Of a DNA stretch of 64,000 nt, positions 27,481 through 49,019 are shown piece by piece. Every line of letters begins with the position of its first letter. The stretch's first letter is position 1. The translations under genes were made by a program, and so were the position numbers. Under the pieces are notes generated by a model. That model saw nothing but the letters and a program-made list of their open reading frames with translations. It was not told the origin of the DNA and did no database searches. Origin of the DNA: Denticeps clupeoides (lineage: Eukaryota; Chordata; Actinopteri; Clupeiformes; Denticipitidae); the NCBI RefSeq assembly GCF_900700375.1, contig NC_041719.1, forward strand, positions 16,422,479-16,486,478, in the 5' to 3' direction.

Positions 27481-28200
27481 TTAGAATGCGCTTCGAACCT
27501 TTAACCTTTTTCTTCGTGCATTTCACAAAACTTTATGTATTAGTGCGCACATCTTGCCGAATATTTATTTATTTGTGTCTTTTTTTTTGGTCACTACACC
27601 ATTGTTATTATTCCATCAAGTCAGATTTCATTTTTTTTATTCTGCAAAGAAATATGTTGAAACCTTTAGCTTTGGGTGTTTAAAGTTCAGCACTGTGCAG
27701 CTAATTGATTATGTGAATCATTACCTTCAATCAGTACCGCTCACCTTCACAGTATCAAAATAGCTGTCAAGCAACAAAGGTCACACTGTAGGTCGTCCCG
27801 AGCTCATCGCGTCTAATAACATGTTTTGGTCTATATTGGACTATACTTACCAGAGATGTGCTGTTGTAGCCTGCACATTAACAAGATGTTGTCATGCCCT
27901 AACCATAGGTGTTTAGTGTAGAAAAATTGAAATGTGCAATTAGGGCAGAAAAGTATATAGTGCGGTGAAAAGAGAAGACCATTTCTAGGGACCGGTTGGT
28001 TCATAGTTCTGATGGTTCATATATTATTCGTAATATTAAATGTTGCACCAATGGTTACAACTGGAATTAGAGTTGGATGGCCAAAACGTAACAATACATA
28101 ATTCACCCTGAATATACATAGTTCACCTTTACCAAGAATCTGTTTTGTAATTATGTTGAGGTGACATTGTGACTCGCCTGTCATGGCAGACCCTTCATTA
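27481..28200. other. Intergenic DNA
   Basis: AT-rich, with no protein-like frame and no repeat that I recognise. It separates the divergent ankrd29 and cathepsin genes. Confidence 0.5.
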
Positions 28201-28202
28201 GT

Positions 28203-28214
28203 GAGTATATAAAA
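28203..28214 (+). promoter_or_regulatory. TATA box of the cathepsin L-like gene
   Basis: GTATATAAAAGAGG is a strong TATA box, 48-58 bp before the ATG at 28261. A start site about 30 bp downstream of the box would leave a 5' UTR of only some 20-30 nt. TATA-driven, CpG-poor promoters suit tissue-specific genes, unlike the CpG promoters of the neighbours. Confidence 0.7.
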
Positions 28215-28260
28215 GAGGTGCGGCTGACCTGCCACACTTCAGGTCTTTGCTGCTGGGAAG

Positions 28261-30066
28261 ATGGGTGAGGCTTTGATCTAATTGTTTGATTAATGTCATG
28301 GCTACGTTACGTTTATTCTTTATTGGTTATGCATTTTATTTGTGCAACGTGATCTAGTTCATTAACTATGTGCATTTGGTAAGTGTTGCTAACATTGACT
28401 TTCTGATCAGCCCTGCATCAGGTGTCCTGGGTTACAGCTGTGGCCAGAGCTCTGTTGGTGAACCTGCTCTTATGGGACCCACTCTGTTTGGCGGCAGAGT
28501 CGGATGAGGAGGTTCCTTCTGAGTGGACAATGTGGAAGAAGAGCAATGGTGTATCATATGATGAGCAGGTACATACACCCACACACACAGAGCATGTTGC
28601 TGTAGTTTTAACATTGCCTGAGCGTTTTCCGTGTGGATCTTTCCTTGAATGAAGAAGGATGACGATGAAAGAATGACCATTTGGGGTGGAAACATGAGAA
28701 TGATAAGCGAGAACAATCAGAATTTTGCCAGAGGCTTCAGTAGCTTCACAATGGCCATGAACAAATATGGAGACTGGGTGAGTTACTTCTCTCTCTTTCT
28801 TGTCAGAGGTGCTATATGGACATTTGAGTCCTCTTTACGTGAGAGTAAATATACACATTGGTCCAATTTCAGAAACCACATGAGTACAGAAGATTGCAGG
28901 GGGCTATGATAAACGGTCAGACCAAGAGAAGAGGCAAAAGTGCATCTGCTCGTAAACTCAGATTCAACGCCAGGCGCTTAGGACTGGTTACCATTGACTA
29001 CAGGTCCATGGGCTATGTTACAGAGGTTAAGGACCAGGTATGCTTTCAAAATTATTCATTATACAGAGACTAATAATGGCATACATGTACTTCTGAGCAG
29101 TTTTACATTTAGTTTTCTATTCACTTTCATTTCGTCTTTTTTTCTGTCCACTTCACCGTGACAGGGTTACTGTGGTTCATGCTGGGCCTTCAGCACCACA
29201 GGGGCCATAGAAGGACAAATGTTCAAGAGGACAGGCCAGCTGGTACCTCTGAGTGAGCAGAATCTGCTGGACTGCTCCAAATCTTATGGCACATACGGCT
29301 GCAACGGTGCCTGGATGGCTAACGCTTATGATTATGTGGTGAACAATGGGCTGCAGTCCTCTGACACTTATCCCTATACATCAGTGGTATGTCCCATTAC
29401 TGCAAAATGGCACTACAGAAATGACTGGCATGTCTAAAGACATTTCGATTCCTTTTCACTTCCTTAGGACACCCAGCCCTGCTTCTATGACAGCAGTCAG
29501 ATTGTCGCCAGGATTAATGACTATAGGTTCATCCCAGCTGGAGATGAGCAGGCTTTGGCTGATGCTGTGGCTACCATTGGCCCGATCACAGTTGCTGTGG
29601 ATGCTGACCATTCCAGTTTCTTGTTCTACAGCTCGGGTAAATTCCAAAGCAACTTCATTGTACTCTTGATTACGTTATATACTTCAAATATCTTTGCACA
29701 GTCACAGTCTACTATAAACGTAAAGTGAGACCGGCTTGTTGTAAATTAACAGGCTGCAGAAATAATGTTTTCAACGTACAATGACAGGGATCTACGAGGA
29801 GCCGATGTGTGACCCAAACAACCTCAGCCATGCTGTCCTGCTAGTTGGTTATGGTTCTGAAGGAGGGCGGGACTACTGGATAATCAAAAACAGGTAAGTG
29901 TGATCTCTCTCTTACGGTGGAAGATGTATAGGTTTGCATGTTTATTCTGTTTATTTGTGTCCCCAGCTGGGGTACTGGTTGGGGAGAGGGAGGCTATATG
30001 AGGATGGTCCGTAATGGAAGCAACACCTGTGGAATTGCCAGCTACGCTCTTTATCCCGTTGTGTGA
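28261..30066 (+). CDS. Cathepsin L-like cysteine protease (papain family C1A)
   Basis: A secreted or lysosomal papain-fold endopeptidase precursor. Eight exons: 28261-28264, 28411-28568, 28655-28777, 28873-29037, 29165-29386, 29468-29636, 29788-29893 and 29967-30066. They total 1,047 nt, or 348 aa. The N-terminus has a hydrophobic signal or anchor ([17 protein letters not shown]) after a 13-residue lead. The I29 prodomain shows a loose ERFNIN pattern (EWTMWKK, ER-x-IW-x-x-N). The mature part starts near [17 protein letters not shown]. The catalytic set is complete: oxyanion Gln in KDQ, Cys156 in [10 protein letters not shown], His295 in [11 protein letters not shown] and Asn315 in [17 protein letters not shown]. 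Unusual points are LSHAV where LDHGV is common, and GCNGA for GCNGG. It is closest to fish cathepsin L-like genes, but I cannot name the exact orthologue. Exon 3 could start 3 nt later. Confidence 0.9.
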
Positions 30067-31079
30067 TGTTTTTATTTATTTAAATAAAGCGCTGCGCACT
30101 CGGTGTTTGTTCTTTCATTTTGATGGCTTCACATTAACATTGTAAAGATAAAGATGGTCACCACGGTTGCTCTATACTTTTCCTGTTATCGGAATGAGTG
30201 GTGATTGACAGGTTCTGACTGGTGTGGAAATTATGCAAAATTCATGAATTGTTATAACTATTACATGATTAGCCAAAATGTGTCTCAATTGATGTGTTCC
30301 TGCTGAAAAAAACACTATTAAAATGTAACAACACATACACTATAACACACGAGGAACAGGTTTTACAGGCTGCCGCGGTCACACTGAAGCCTGATTTCAC
30401 AGACACTTCAGGCAGCTTGAGATCCTGAGAGTACAGTCCGGCGACGAGAACAGTCATTTAAAAGCAAATCCCATTGGCTTATCAGTACTTTGAATAAAAT
30501 TTGAGTAACGTGCAGTTTATTGTCATTATTATTTTTGCAGTACAGAAGAAAAAAGGGAATTTTGAAGGAAGCATATGGAAGGGCCGCCATTATTTGTGGT
30601 TTGATCTTGTGAGTGGTGGTGTGGGAAGTGCAGGTCTTTTTCCTCCCTCCTTGACACACGTACACACACGTTTTGTTTATTTGAGGGTGCGGCTCCAGCA
30701 GGACGTTCCACTACCTATTCAGTGTACGCTCATTAAACTTAAGGGTACAATAACGTATAAATTCAGTTTTAATTCAAGTACGGGGAAACCAGCTGATTGC
30801 TGGCAGCACTCCTGGAATAAAGATGTGCATCGTCCCTGAATCTGCACTGAAAAAAAGGGAACACTTTGTAACTCATCTGTCCCACCTAATATTTATTGCA
30901 TTGCCATAATGTGAATCAACCAAACAAACCTGCTGTCAGAAGCATCATAGTAAATTAGAAAGAAAAATTACTCATGAGCATAAATTTAAAAGGACAAACT
31001 AATATTTTTTAACTACTGTAATGAGAAAAAAAAAAAAACACCATCTAATATTTTACGTGATATATGCAATCTGTAAATA
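30067..31079. other. Cathepsin 3' UTR and intergenic DNA
   Basis: AATAAA at 30082-30087, just after the stop, is a good poly(A) signal for the cathepsin gene. The rest is AT-rich with no protein-like frame. Confidence 0.6.
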
Positions 31080-40889
<9,810 letters not shown>

Positions 40890-42440
40890 CCTGACCTTTC
40901 CCAGGATTTGATTGTTCGGTTCCCCACAACTCCATCCCTGCCTATGATTGTTCTTTTTAAATGTTCTAACCAGGAGTGGTACATTTTTTTCTTTTTTCTT
41001 TTTAACTGTTTTAATGTTAAAGGCTCATGTGTGATCATTTATGTAAGATTCAGTCCAAAAAACTCAGGAACAAAATTTCCAAGGGTCAGAGTTGGGCTGA
41101 TGAGAATTTTTCCATGTGCAGAGCAAGTATTTACACAAGTAATTACGGAGGAATTGGTTTTATGATCATAATCTATTGCTTTTTCTATCCAGGTCTTTGG
41201 CTGTGTCATGTGGCACCTTGATTTCTGAGTTGTTGTTGTTTTTCTTTAATGTCTGAGCTGTGAAGTAGAACCTGAACCACATACTGAACATTTTGATGTT
41301 CCCTCACATGACAACATCACATTTAGCTAGAAAACACTTTAGCTAGAGATCCTCTTCCTTGTCTTAAAAATAGATGCATTCTTGCATAAGTTCAGCAACT
41401 TCAGTTTTTCATTTATACAAGCCGATTCATCACATTTTACTGCATGATCTACTTTACCCACTGCAGAAACAATTCATACGTGTACCATTTGCTGATCAAG
41501 CAGAGCATAAGCAATTATAGGGTCATTTAAGGGAATTTGAGAGCTTTTCGCTTCAACCTATTACAGCAACCATTTTTCCAACCATTCCATCTATTTACAA
41601 CAGATAAACAGCAGTAATAACTTTACAGTTGATGGGAGACTTTATACATCTTTGCACTATGTCTGGTTTGCCTTAAAATGGCAGCTACACTTTTCAGTGT
41701 TGTTACGGAATTATGCTATGAGAACACGTTCCTTTAATAACTGTTTAACAAAGGGAAAGGGCAACAAATGCAACACAACAAAAAAAAAAAAAGTCATTTT
41801 AACCTCACCTTTTTTTGTCGTGTAATTGTCTCCCATACTGGTGACAAGTGCAGTCCCCAAAAAGACATACGTCATTCAGGGTGTACAAATATCACAATAC
41901 AACATACACTTTGAGGTGTGGGAAATGAGCAATAAAGATCAGCCAATTCTGTGCAACATGAAGATGTCAAAGTGTGTGGAGCATAATGGAAATGCAGAAA
42001 AGCCATTTCCTCATGGTGAATTTCTGTGTGTATGAGTCAGTGTGTATGTGCCACAACCAATGCTGAACATTTGCAGTATGACGTCTGTGACTTTGCTGTG
42101 ATGCCATGCCGTAAAATGGACTGAAGGACGTTACACATGCACACCCAAGACCTAGACCTTTTCCTCATCATCAGCTATTGATCTCCCCCCAAATGTCATC
42201 TTTTCTTTACCATCTGCCGGGGGAATGGGGAGTGGACTGCGGAGCTCTGTGTCCGAAGCGGCTTGAGTCGTGACCTGAGTCCACGTATGTGCAGATTGCT
42301 CTTAAAGTCTCAGGGGTTGTGGGGGTCGACCAGGATGTGATCAGAAATTTAAGCAGGAACTGGTTTTCCTGCATGCATCTGAGCTAGCTGTAACAAAATA
42401 AAGTGCTAATGTTGCCAGTTAAATCAACCTTACGTGTCAT
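40890..42440 (+). other. Probable ttc39c 3' UTR
   Basis: No coding resemblance is seen from the stop codon to about 42440. A poly(A) signal AATAAA lies at 42397-42402, followed by a GT-rich stretch. I see no repeat of known type in this part. Confidence 0.5.
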
Positions 42441-42499
42441 TATATTTCTTTCAACGCATACTGTAGTACAGTGATGGTGCAAAAGAGATAAGTGTTGTC

Positions 42500-43130
42500 T
42501 ACAGGTGCATTTCATAAGTTTGAATATTGTGAAAAAGTTTGTTTGCTTTCAGAATTAAAAAGGTAAACCTTCACGTGCCACTTAAATGTCTACAAACAAA
42601 TTATGCAAATTCTACATATTTGTCAGTGTTCTAAAGCTGGTGATAGTGCAGCTTATATTTTACCTGATAATATAGCGCACTGTTGGAGTGTCCATAAAGC
42701 CTGCAGCATCACCCTGAGACCCTCACACTGTCCCCTCATACTGTGATCCAGGAGGACGTGCTGCAGCATCAGAGCTGGGTCGACCAGGATGTGGGACATC
42801 TTTTACCTCGAGGCCTCCTGGGATCTTCTACACCACACCACTTCTACCCTGAACATATGCACACTCTCCTGAGAACTGAAACTCACACACACACCTTTAA
42901 TTATTGCCTGACTGTCAAGTGCATGTGAATACATTTAAGTAATTATGATAGATATAAAAAATATATATATATTAAAATTAACAAACCCAAATCCTTTGGG
43001 TTTGTTGATAAAGCAAAAATAAATGCTTGAGAAATATCTTTCTATGTGTAATGATTATAGCATATATTAATATTTAATGTTTTGAATTGAACTGAAAGTA
43101 AACAAATGACCTTTATTACAATATTCCAAT
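42500..43130. mobile_element. Decayed Tc1-like element
   Basis: It starts TACAGGTGCATTTCATAAGT, then GAATATTGTGAAAAAGTTTG, which is a familiar Tc1 terminus in fish. Near 43085-43130 are the matching inner words (GAACTGAAAGTAAACAAATG, ATTACAATATTCCAATTTT) in inverted order. The outermost right end is not recognisable. The interior has no transposase frame and includes unrelated unique sequence. Confidence 0.55.
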
Positions 43131-43767
43131 TTTGGCATGTTTGTTTTAATCTTAAATTATGGCAGATATTCCAAAGATGTTTCTAAATGATAGAGGAACA
43201 TCCACTCAAATTATTAGGTTTAAGAGATGTTCTTTAGGCATTAACTTGTTCTCAGGCCGGTGACTGAAAGAAATGTAACAAACCTGATCCACCAGCAGAG
43301 GACAGCATCTGAACAACAACTGCAGAACCGGGGTAACAGTTCACTTTCCATAAGACAATCACCAATTGGATTGAAATAATGAAAAGATCATGGCAGAAAT
43401 TAACCAATCAAAAGAATGTGGACTATTTGGGAGAGTTTAATTTGAATTGACAGTGAAAACATATTCTCATGATCACAGAAAATAGTTAATTGTGTTTCAA
43501 AACAGAAATTTGGTCAAGAAATGGTCAACATTTATTAAAACCCAGGGGAAAACTGCATAATTTATCACTCATTTATAAATGACTGTGAATAACTAATCAC
43601 AGAAAATCAGAAAAGGGACAGAAACCAGAGCTGTAAATGCATATACACAAGCACTATGCACAGAGAACAAAGTCACTTGTTGCTGAGGAAAATCATAAAA
43701 AAAGTTTTACATTTTACAAATAATAGACAAATAAAGGCTTCAGCAACATTACATAGCCATTACACTA

Positions 43768-45315
43768 TACAGGTCCTTCTAAAAAAAAGTTCATTATTTC
43801 CTGTAATGTACTGATAAACATTAGACTTTCATATATTTTAGATTTATTACACACAACTGAAGGTAGTTCAAACCTCTTATGGTTTCAATATTGATGATTT
43901 TGGCATACAGCTCATGAAAACCCAAAGTTTCTATCTCAAAAATGATATCATCATGATATCAAAAATGAGCATATCATGAAAAGGTCCTCTAAACGAGCTT
44001 TTAACCTAATCATCTGAATCAACTAATTGACTCTAAACACCTGCAAAAGATTCCTGAGGCTTTTAAAAACTCCCAGTCTGGTTCATTACTCCAAACCGCA
44101 TTCATGGGTAAGACTGCTGACCTGACTGCTGTAAAGAAAGGCCATCATTGACACCCTCAAGCAAGAGGGTAAGACACAGAAAGAAATTTCTGAACGAATA
44201 GGCTGTTCCCAGAGTGCTGTATCAAGACACCTCAGTGGGAAGTCTGTGGGAAGGAAAAAGTGTGGCAGAAAATGCTGCACAACGAGAAGAGGTGACCGGA
44301 CCCTGAGGAAGGACCGATTCCAGACCTTGGGGGACCTGTGGAAGCAGTGGACTGAGTCTGGAGTAGAAACGTCCAGAGCCACAGTGCACAGGCGCGTGCA
44401 GGAAATGGGCTACAGGTGCCGCATTCCCCACGTCAAGCCACTTTTGAACCAGAAACAGTGGCAGAAGCGCCTGACCTGGGCTACAGAGGTCAGGATGAAA
44501 GCAAATTTTGCATGTCATTCAGAAATCAAGGTGCCAGAGTCTGGAGGAAGACTGGGCAAAGGGAAAAGCCAAAATGCCTGAAGTACCCACAGTCAGTGAT
44601 GGTCTGGGGTGCCATGTCAGCTGCTGGTGTTGGTCCACTGTGTTTTATCAAGGGCAGGGTCAATGCAGATAGCTATCAGGAGATTTTGGAGCACTTCATG
44701 CTTCCATCTGCTGAAAAGCTTTATGGAGATGAAGATTTCATTTTTCAGCATGACCTGCTCACAGTGCCAAAACCACTGGTAAATGGTTTACTGACCATGG
44801 GATTACTGTTCTCAATTGGCCTGCCAACTCTCCTGACCTGAACGCCATAGAGAATCTGTGGGATATTGTGAAGAGAAGACCCAACACTCTGCAAGACCCA
44901 ACACTCTGCATGAGCTTAAGGCCGCTATCGAAGCATCCTGGGCCTCCATAACACCTCAGCAGTGCCACAGGCTGATTGCCTCCATGCCATGCCGCATTGA
45001 AGCAATCATTTCTGCAAAAGGATTCCGGGCCAAGTATTGAGTGCATAACTGAACATGATTATTTGACTTTTTTTTGTATTAAAAACACTTTTTTTTTTTT
45101 GATTGGTTGGATGAAATATGCTAATTTGAGATAGGAATGTTGGGTTTTCATGAGCTGTATGCCAAAATCATCAATATTAAAACTATAAAAGGCTTGAACT
45201 ACCTTCAGTTGTGTGTAATGAATCTAAAATATATGAAAATCTAATGTTTATCGGTACATTACAGGAAATAATGAACTTTATCACAATATACTAATTATTT
45301 TGAGAAGGACCTGTA
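43768..45315 (+). mobile_element. Tc1-like DNA transposon with long (about 200 bp) terminal inverted repeats
   Basis: The outer ends are TACAGGTCCTTCT and AGAAGGACCTGTA. Inverted similarity continues for roughly 175-215 bp on each side, through TAATGTACTGATAAACATTA, CACACAACTGAAGGTAGTTC and TTTTGGCATACAGCTCATGA. The length of 1,548 bp is typical. Transposase pieces are readable on the plus strand from about 44105 to 45040: HTH end with GRKKCGRKCCTTRRGDRTLR, then SRATVHRRVQEMGYRCRIP, PQSVMVWGAMSAAGVGPLCF, DEDFIFQHD and near the end LHELKAAIEASWASI. The frame is broken in about three places, so it is not autonomous now. It sits in intergenic DNA. Confidence 0.9.
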
Positions 45316-45699
45316 CACTATGCAGCCTATTCATCAAAGAGATCTTTCTTTCTAGGATTCATCAGTTAATTCAGGCAGCATTAGTGTAATGTCCTATATC
45401 TTTATTGATAATTTGCCATTCCCTTGTCGATCATCTATGTTGCATGCCACACTCTGTTCCATTTTAAATTCAGACTTTCCTGAGGATCATTTCTGAGTTG
45501 TGTTTTAGCCATCATACCTATTTTCTGTTCTTGTAGGTTTAGCTACCACAATACCATTACTTATCACAATACCTTTGGGATGTGCTGGTAAAGACTTGGA
45601 AAAACCATTACTACTGGAATGAAGAAGATGCGTTATTAGCGTTATTAGCCATGCCATGATGAAAACATGCTGTAATCAAACATACATAACTCTTTGGAT

Positions 45700-46135
45700 G
45701 TAGCCTAGTGGATTTGACACTCGCCTTTGAACAAGATGACCACTAAGTTACAGGTTCAAGCCCTGCTTAGACTCCAAGGTGACAGGGTTTATGTTACACC
45801 CATTCTGCACACATTCCATTGGCCGCCAGTCTCTTATAGAATCCAATATAAGAACTTGATCCTGACCTACAGAGGAGCCCTGCATGGAAGAGGACCAGAT
45901 TGCTGGTCTCCTGAAACAGTATGTGGCAGGACGGACACCTAGGTTGGGGGCAGCAGGGTCTCTTAGTCATTCAATGGTTTTAAGACGTGGTCACTGTGCT
46001 TTTTAATCTGTAGCTTCAAGACTTTGGAATGGTCTTCCAATAACTTTGCGCTCAGCTGAGTCCATCTTCTCAGTTAAAAAAACAGCTAAAAAAACCTGTT
46101 CAAACAGGCCTTAGAACTAATTAGAGACTAATTAG
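45700..46135 (+). repeat. SINE head joined to the 3' end of a LINE reading frame
   Basis: At 45700-45780 there is a tRNA-like head (GTAGCCTAGTGGATTTGACA, then GTTACAGGTTCAAGCCCTG). From about 45795 it runs into the decayed C-terminus of a LINE ORF2: HWPPVSYRIQYKNLILTYRG, then a later block reading like SRLWNGLPITLRSAES. Frame is lost after about 45940. It may be a composite of two insertions. Confidence 0.6.
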
Positions 46136-48443
46136 TATTAGTATTTCACATTGGTGATGTTCTCTTTTTTTATATTAATTTCTTTTATTTAATTATAAGT
46201 GTACATATGTTAGTCAATTAAAGTTCTTGAGAACTACAGCTTCCCACAACTACATCATTTTCTGCAGAGGATCTTCAAAACCACCAAACCTGCTAGGAAC
46301 AGAACAGTAACGACATCAGAAAAAAAGGACATGTATATATCAAGATCTATGTATTACGCAGGAAAACCTTGGAGGTTTTTCTTTGAACTCCTTCCCTCTG
46401 GCAGATGAACTCCAGGACCAGCCATATTCCCATAAGCCATCACCCTCATAAATGGCTGATCACTCTAATACCATCTAATACCACTCTGATCACTCTAATA
46501 CTATCATAAGTATATCCTGTATTTAAACTGTAAATAGGAAACATATATTGTGTATTGTGTTGTGTATTACATAATAGATTGTATTGTGTTGACTGAGACA
46601 CAATGACAGGGATCCCATAACATAAAGTTTTTCTTCCAACCATGGCTTAATTGGGTATCAGGTGAAAGCAGGTTAATTAAAGCATTCCATCAGGAACTGA
46701 AATACGTGGTTTTGACATTATGAATTTGATTCGAGCGTTATATTAAATCATCACACAAATTATTTTTATATAGGGTTTGTATGCATATCAGTGAGATTTA
46801 TTTGTCCACCTTATATTCTATATATTGTAAATATATGTGTATAATTTTTTAATAAATGTCTAGACCCATAACATTATGTTCTTATCTAAAATACATTTAA
46901 TGTAAAAGCCCTATTGCATAGAATTTTTGAAGGTGTGCTAATTAATCCAGGAAACAGTTGTCACAGTAACACTATGGATTTCACACTTTTTCAATTTCAC
47001 AAGCAATGCTTTTGACAAATCTGAATGAAAAATATTTTTATCCCCTTACTCAGTCAATAAAGTTATAGATTTTACATAATAAATATATTAGAAAAGCACA
47101 TATATTAAATCACTTACAAAAGTAACAACATTGTAGACTAGTAATTAAATTAGCAAATGAGCAATTGTCGGTTGTGTGTTCCTTCCACTGAACATACTGT
47201 TAGTGCATAGTGGACACTGGGCTGACAGGAAACCTCTGCTTGGTGTTGTGTGCACTTTAAATGAAAATCCCAAAGGGATTTGGTGTGGTGTGCAATTAGC
47301 TTAATTAAGCGGCTGCAAACATTTTTGTGGCCTGAACTCATTAGTGGGATATTTCCCAATCTGTCAGCAGTCTCTCTGGGATCAACATGTCTAATAACCT
47401 AAGGGTGGAGAAGACTGGACAGTTTTCACTGGTTAACCACTAAAGTGGAGTGCAAATCCAACAGAAATGGCCAAGGCAATTAGAAGCATTTTATCAACTG
47501 TCTTCCACATGCCATTTCTGCTCTTAATGGATATTAATATTCTTGTCAATATGAATGAATACAGGCAGTATAACATGTGAATAACATGTATTGTTCTGGA
47601 GTAAATAGGGATTACACAGCATTAAATGTGTAATCACCAGGTGTCTATAAGTATTAAACGTTATCACTGAATAAAAGCTGTATTTGTCAAAAGGAACACC
47701 ACTGATGAAAAAGGACACTTGCAAAGGACACTTACAATGGTTGCCAAGTTCTACTTTCGAAAGAAGAACTGGCATAAACACTTGAAATGTCTGTCAGGCA
47801 GGTAGGTTTCTGTTACATAGATTGTTGCACATTAGCCTTCAAAACTCACATGAGGGGTTTATTTGGTATTCACATTAATAAACTGCACAGAAATAAATAG
47901 TACATATTCACAAAGATCTCAAACTAATAATCAGAGGCAGTAAGGCATTGTATATACATAAAGTGTTAGACCTTTGAGACACACACAGTCACACAAATAA
48001 CTACAGATCAGTATCAGTCACACACAAATCTTGGCAGTTTATGCCCATTCAAAACTGGAATGGAATGTGTCTGCCGTTATGGTTTCACATTCTTAAGTTG
48101 CACTGCTTGTCATTCTGGTTTAACCTTTCTGACAAACACGCACATACCACTCACAACTGCAGCAACAGTACAGCACACACTAACAGATATACATTTATAA
48201 TTAATCACAGTGTCATTTCCTCCTCTTAGGTAAATGTAGTGAACCTTCTGTAGCACAACAAAAGGTCTTGGATAAAGGTAACAGACTAAAACATGACAGA
48301 GTTGCTCCAAGGTCTAAATGTGTGAATTTCTGTAACACATCAACTGTGTGAGAACATACATCAACACACAGTGGTCCACAGAATTAGAGTGTAGATCAAC
48401 AATACTAAGATGAGAAAAAATAAAAAATAAAATAAAATTATAA

Positions 48444-48487
<44 letters not shown>

Positions 48488-49019
48488 ACACTATTAACTA
48501 TTAATAAGCTTATAGTATGATTAAGATATAATAAGTAACAAATTACTAATTGTCATTCTCAAATCACAGTATAATTAAAAAATTATACTAAACTACTGGT
48601 TGCATCATATAATTCAGGGGTCAAATTTCTCTTTCACTTCTTCTGAAGAAACATTTTTTATAGTTTATATTTTTAATTTAAATTGCATGGATGTTGCTAT
48701 TACATATACAAAGTACATTACGTCTTAAGGTTAAAAATTAAGGCCAGCTTAAGATTGCATGTCTTATAATTATGTAGAAACATTTGGGTACAAAAGGCCC
48801 AGTTGCTATGCAACTAAAAAAAAACAAAAAAAAAAAGGTCTTACAGATTTCACTGATGGAAGCAGTGATGTAGTTGTCGTTTTAGGAGGATGTTACATAG
48901 TATATACAGTATATGCAGTACTGTACTCGGAAGTTGCATAACACAATATGACAATTTCACCGTGCTTCCCAATCACATATAGATGATAGTATAAAGAGTT
49001 AAGATTCCTGTTGAAATGA
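46136..49019. other. Gene-poor intergenic DNA upstream of the osbpl1a 3' end
   Basis: No protein-like frame is visible. It includes a microsatellite (48445-48490, TA then CA runs) and a unique-looking stretch at 47270-47460 reported in the findings. The part nearest 49019 is expected to be osbpl1a 3' UTR. Confidence 0.5.
48445..48490. repeat. (TA)n(CA)n microsatellite
   Basis: A short TA run is followed by a CA run with two CG interruptions. Confidence 0.95.

Noticed and set aside
41822-42035. A 69-codon frame after ttc39c
   Set aside because: No domain and no conservation signal that I can see; it lies within the likely 3' UTR.
45727-45942. A 71-codon frame that looked gene-like
   Set aside because: It matches the C-terminal part of a fish LINE ORF2 and is a decayed repeat.
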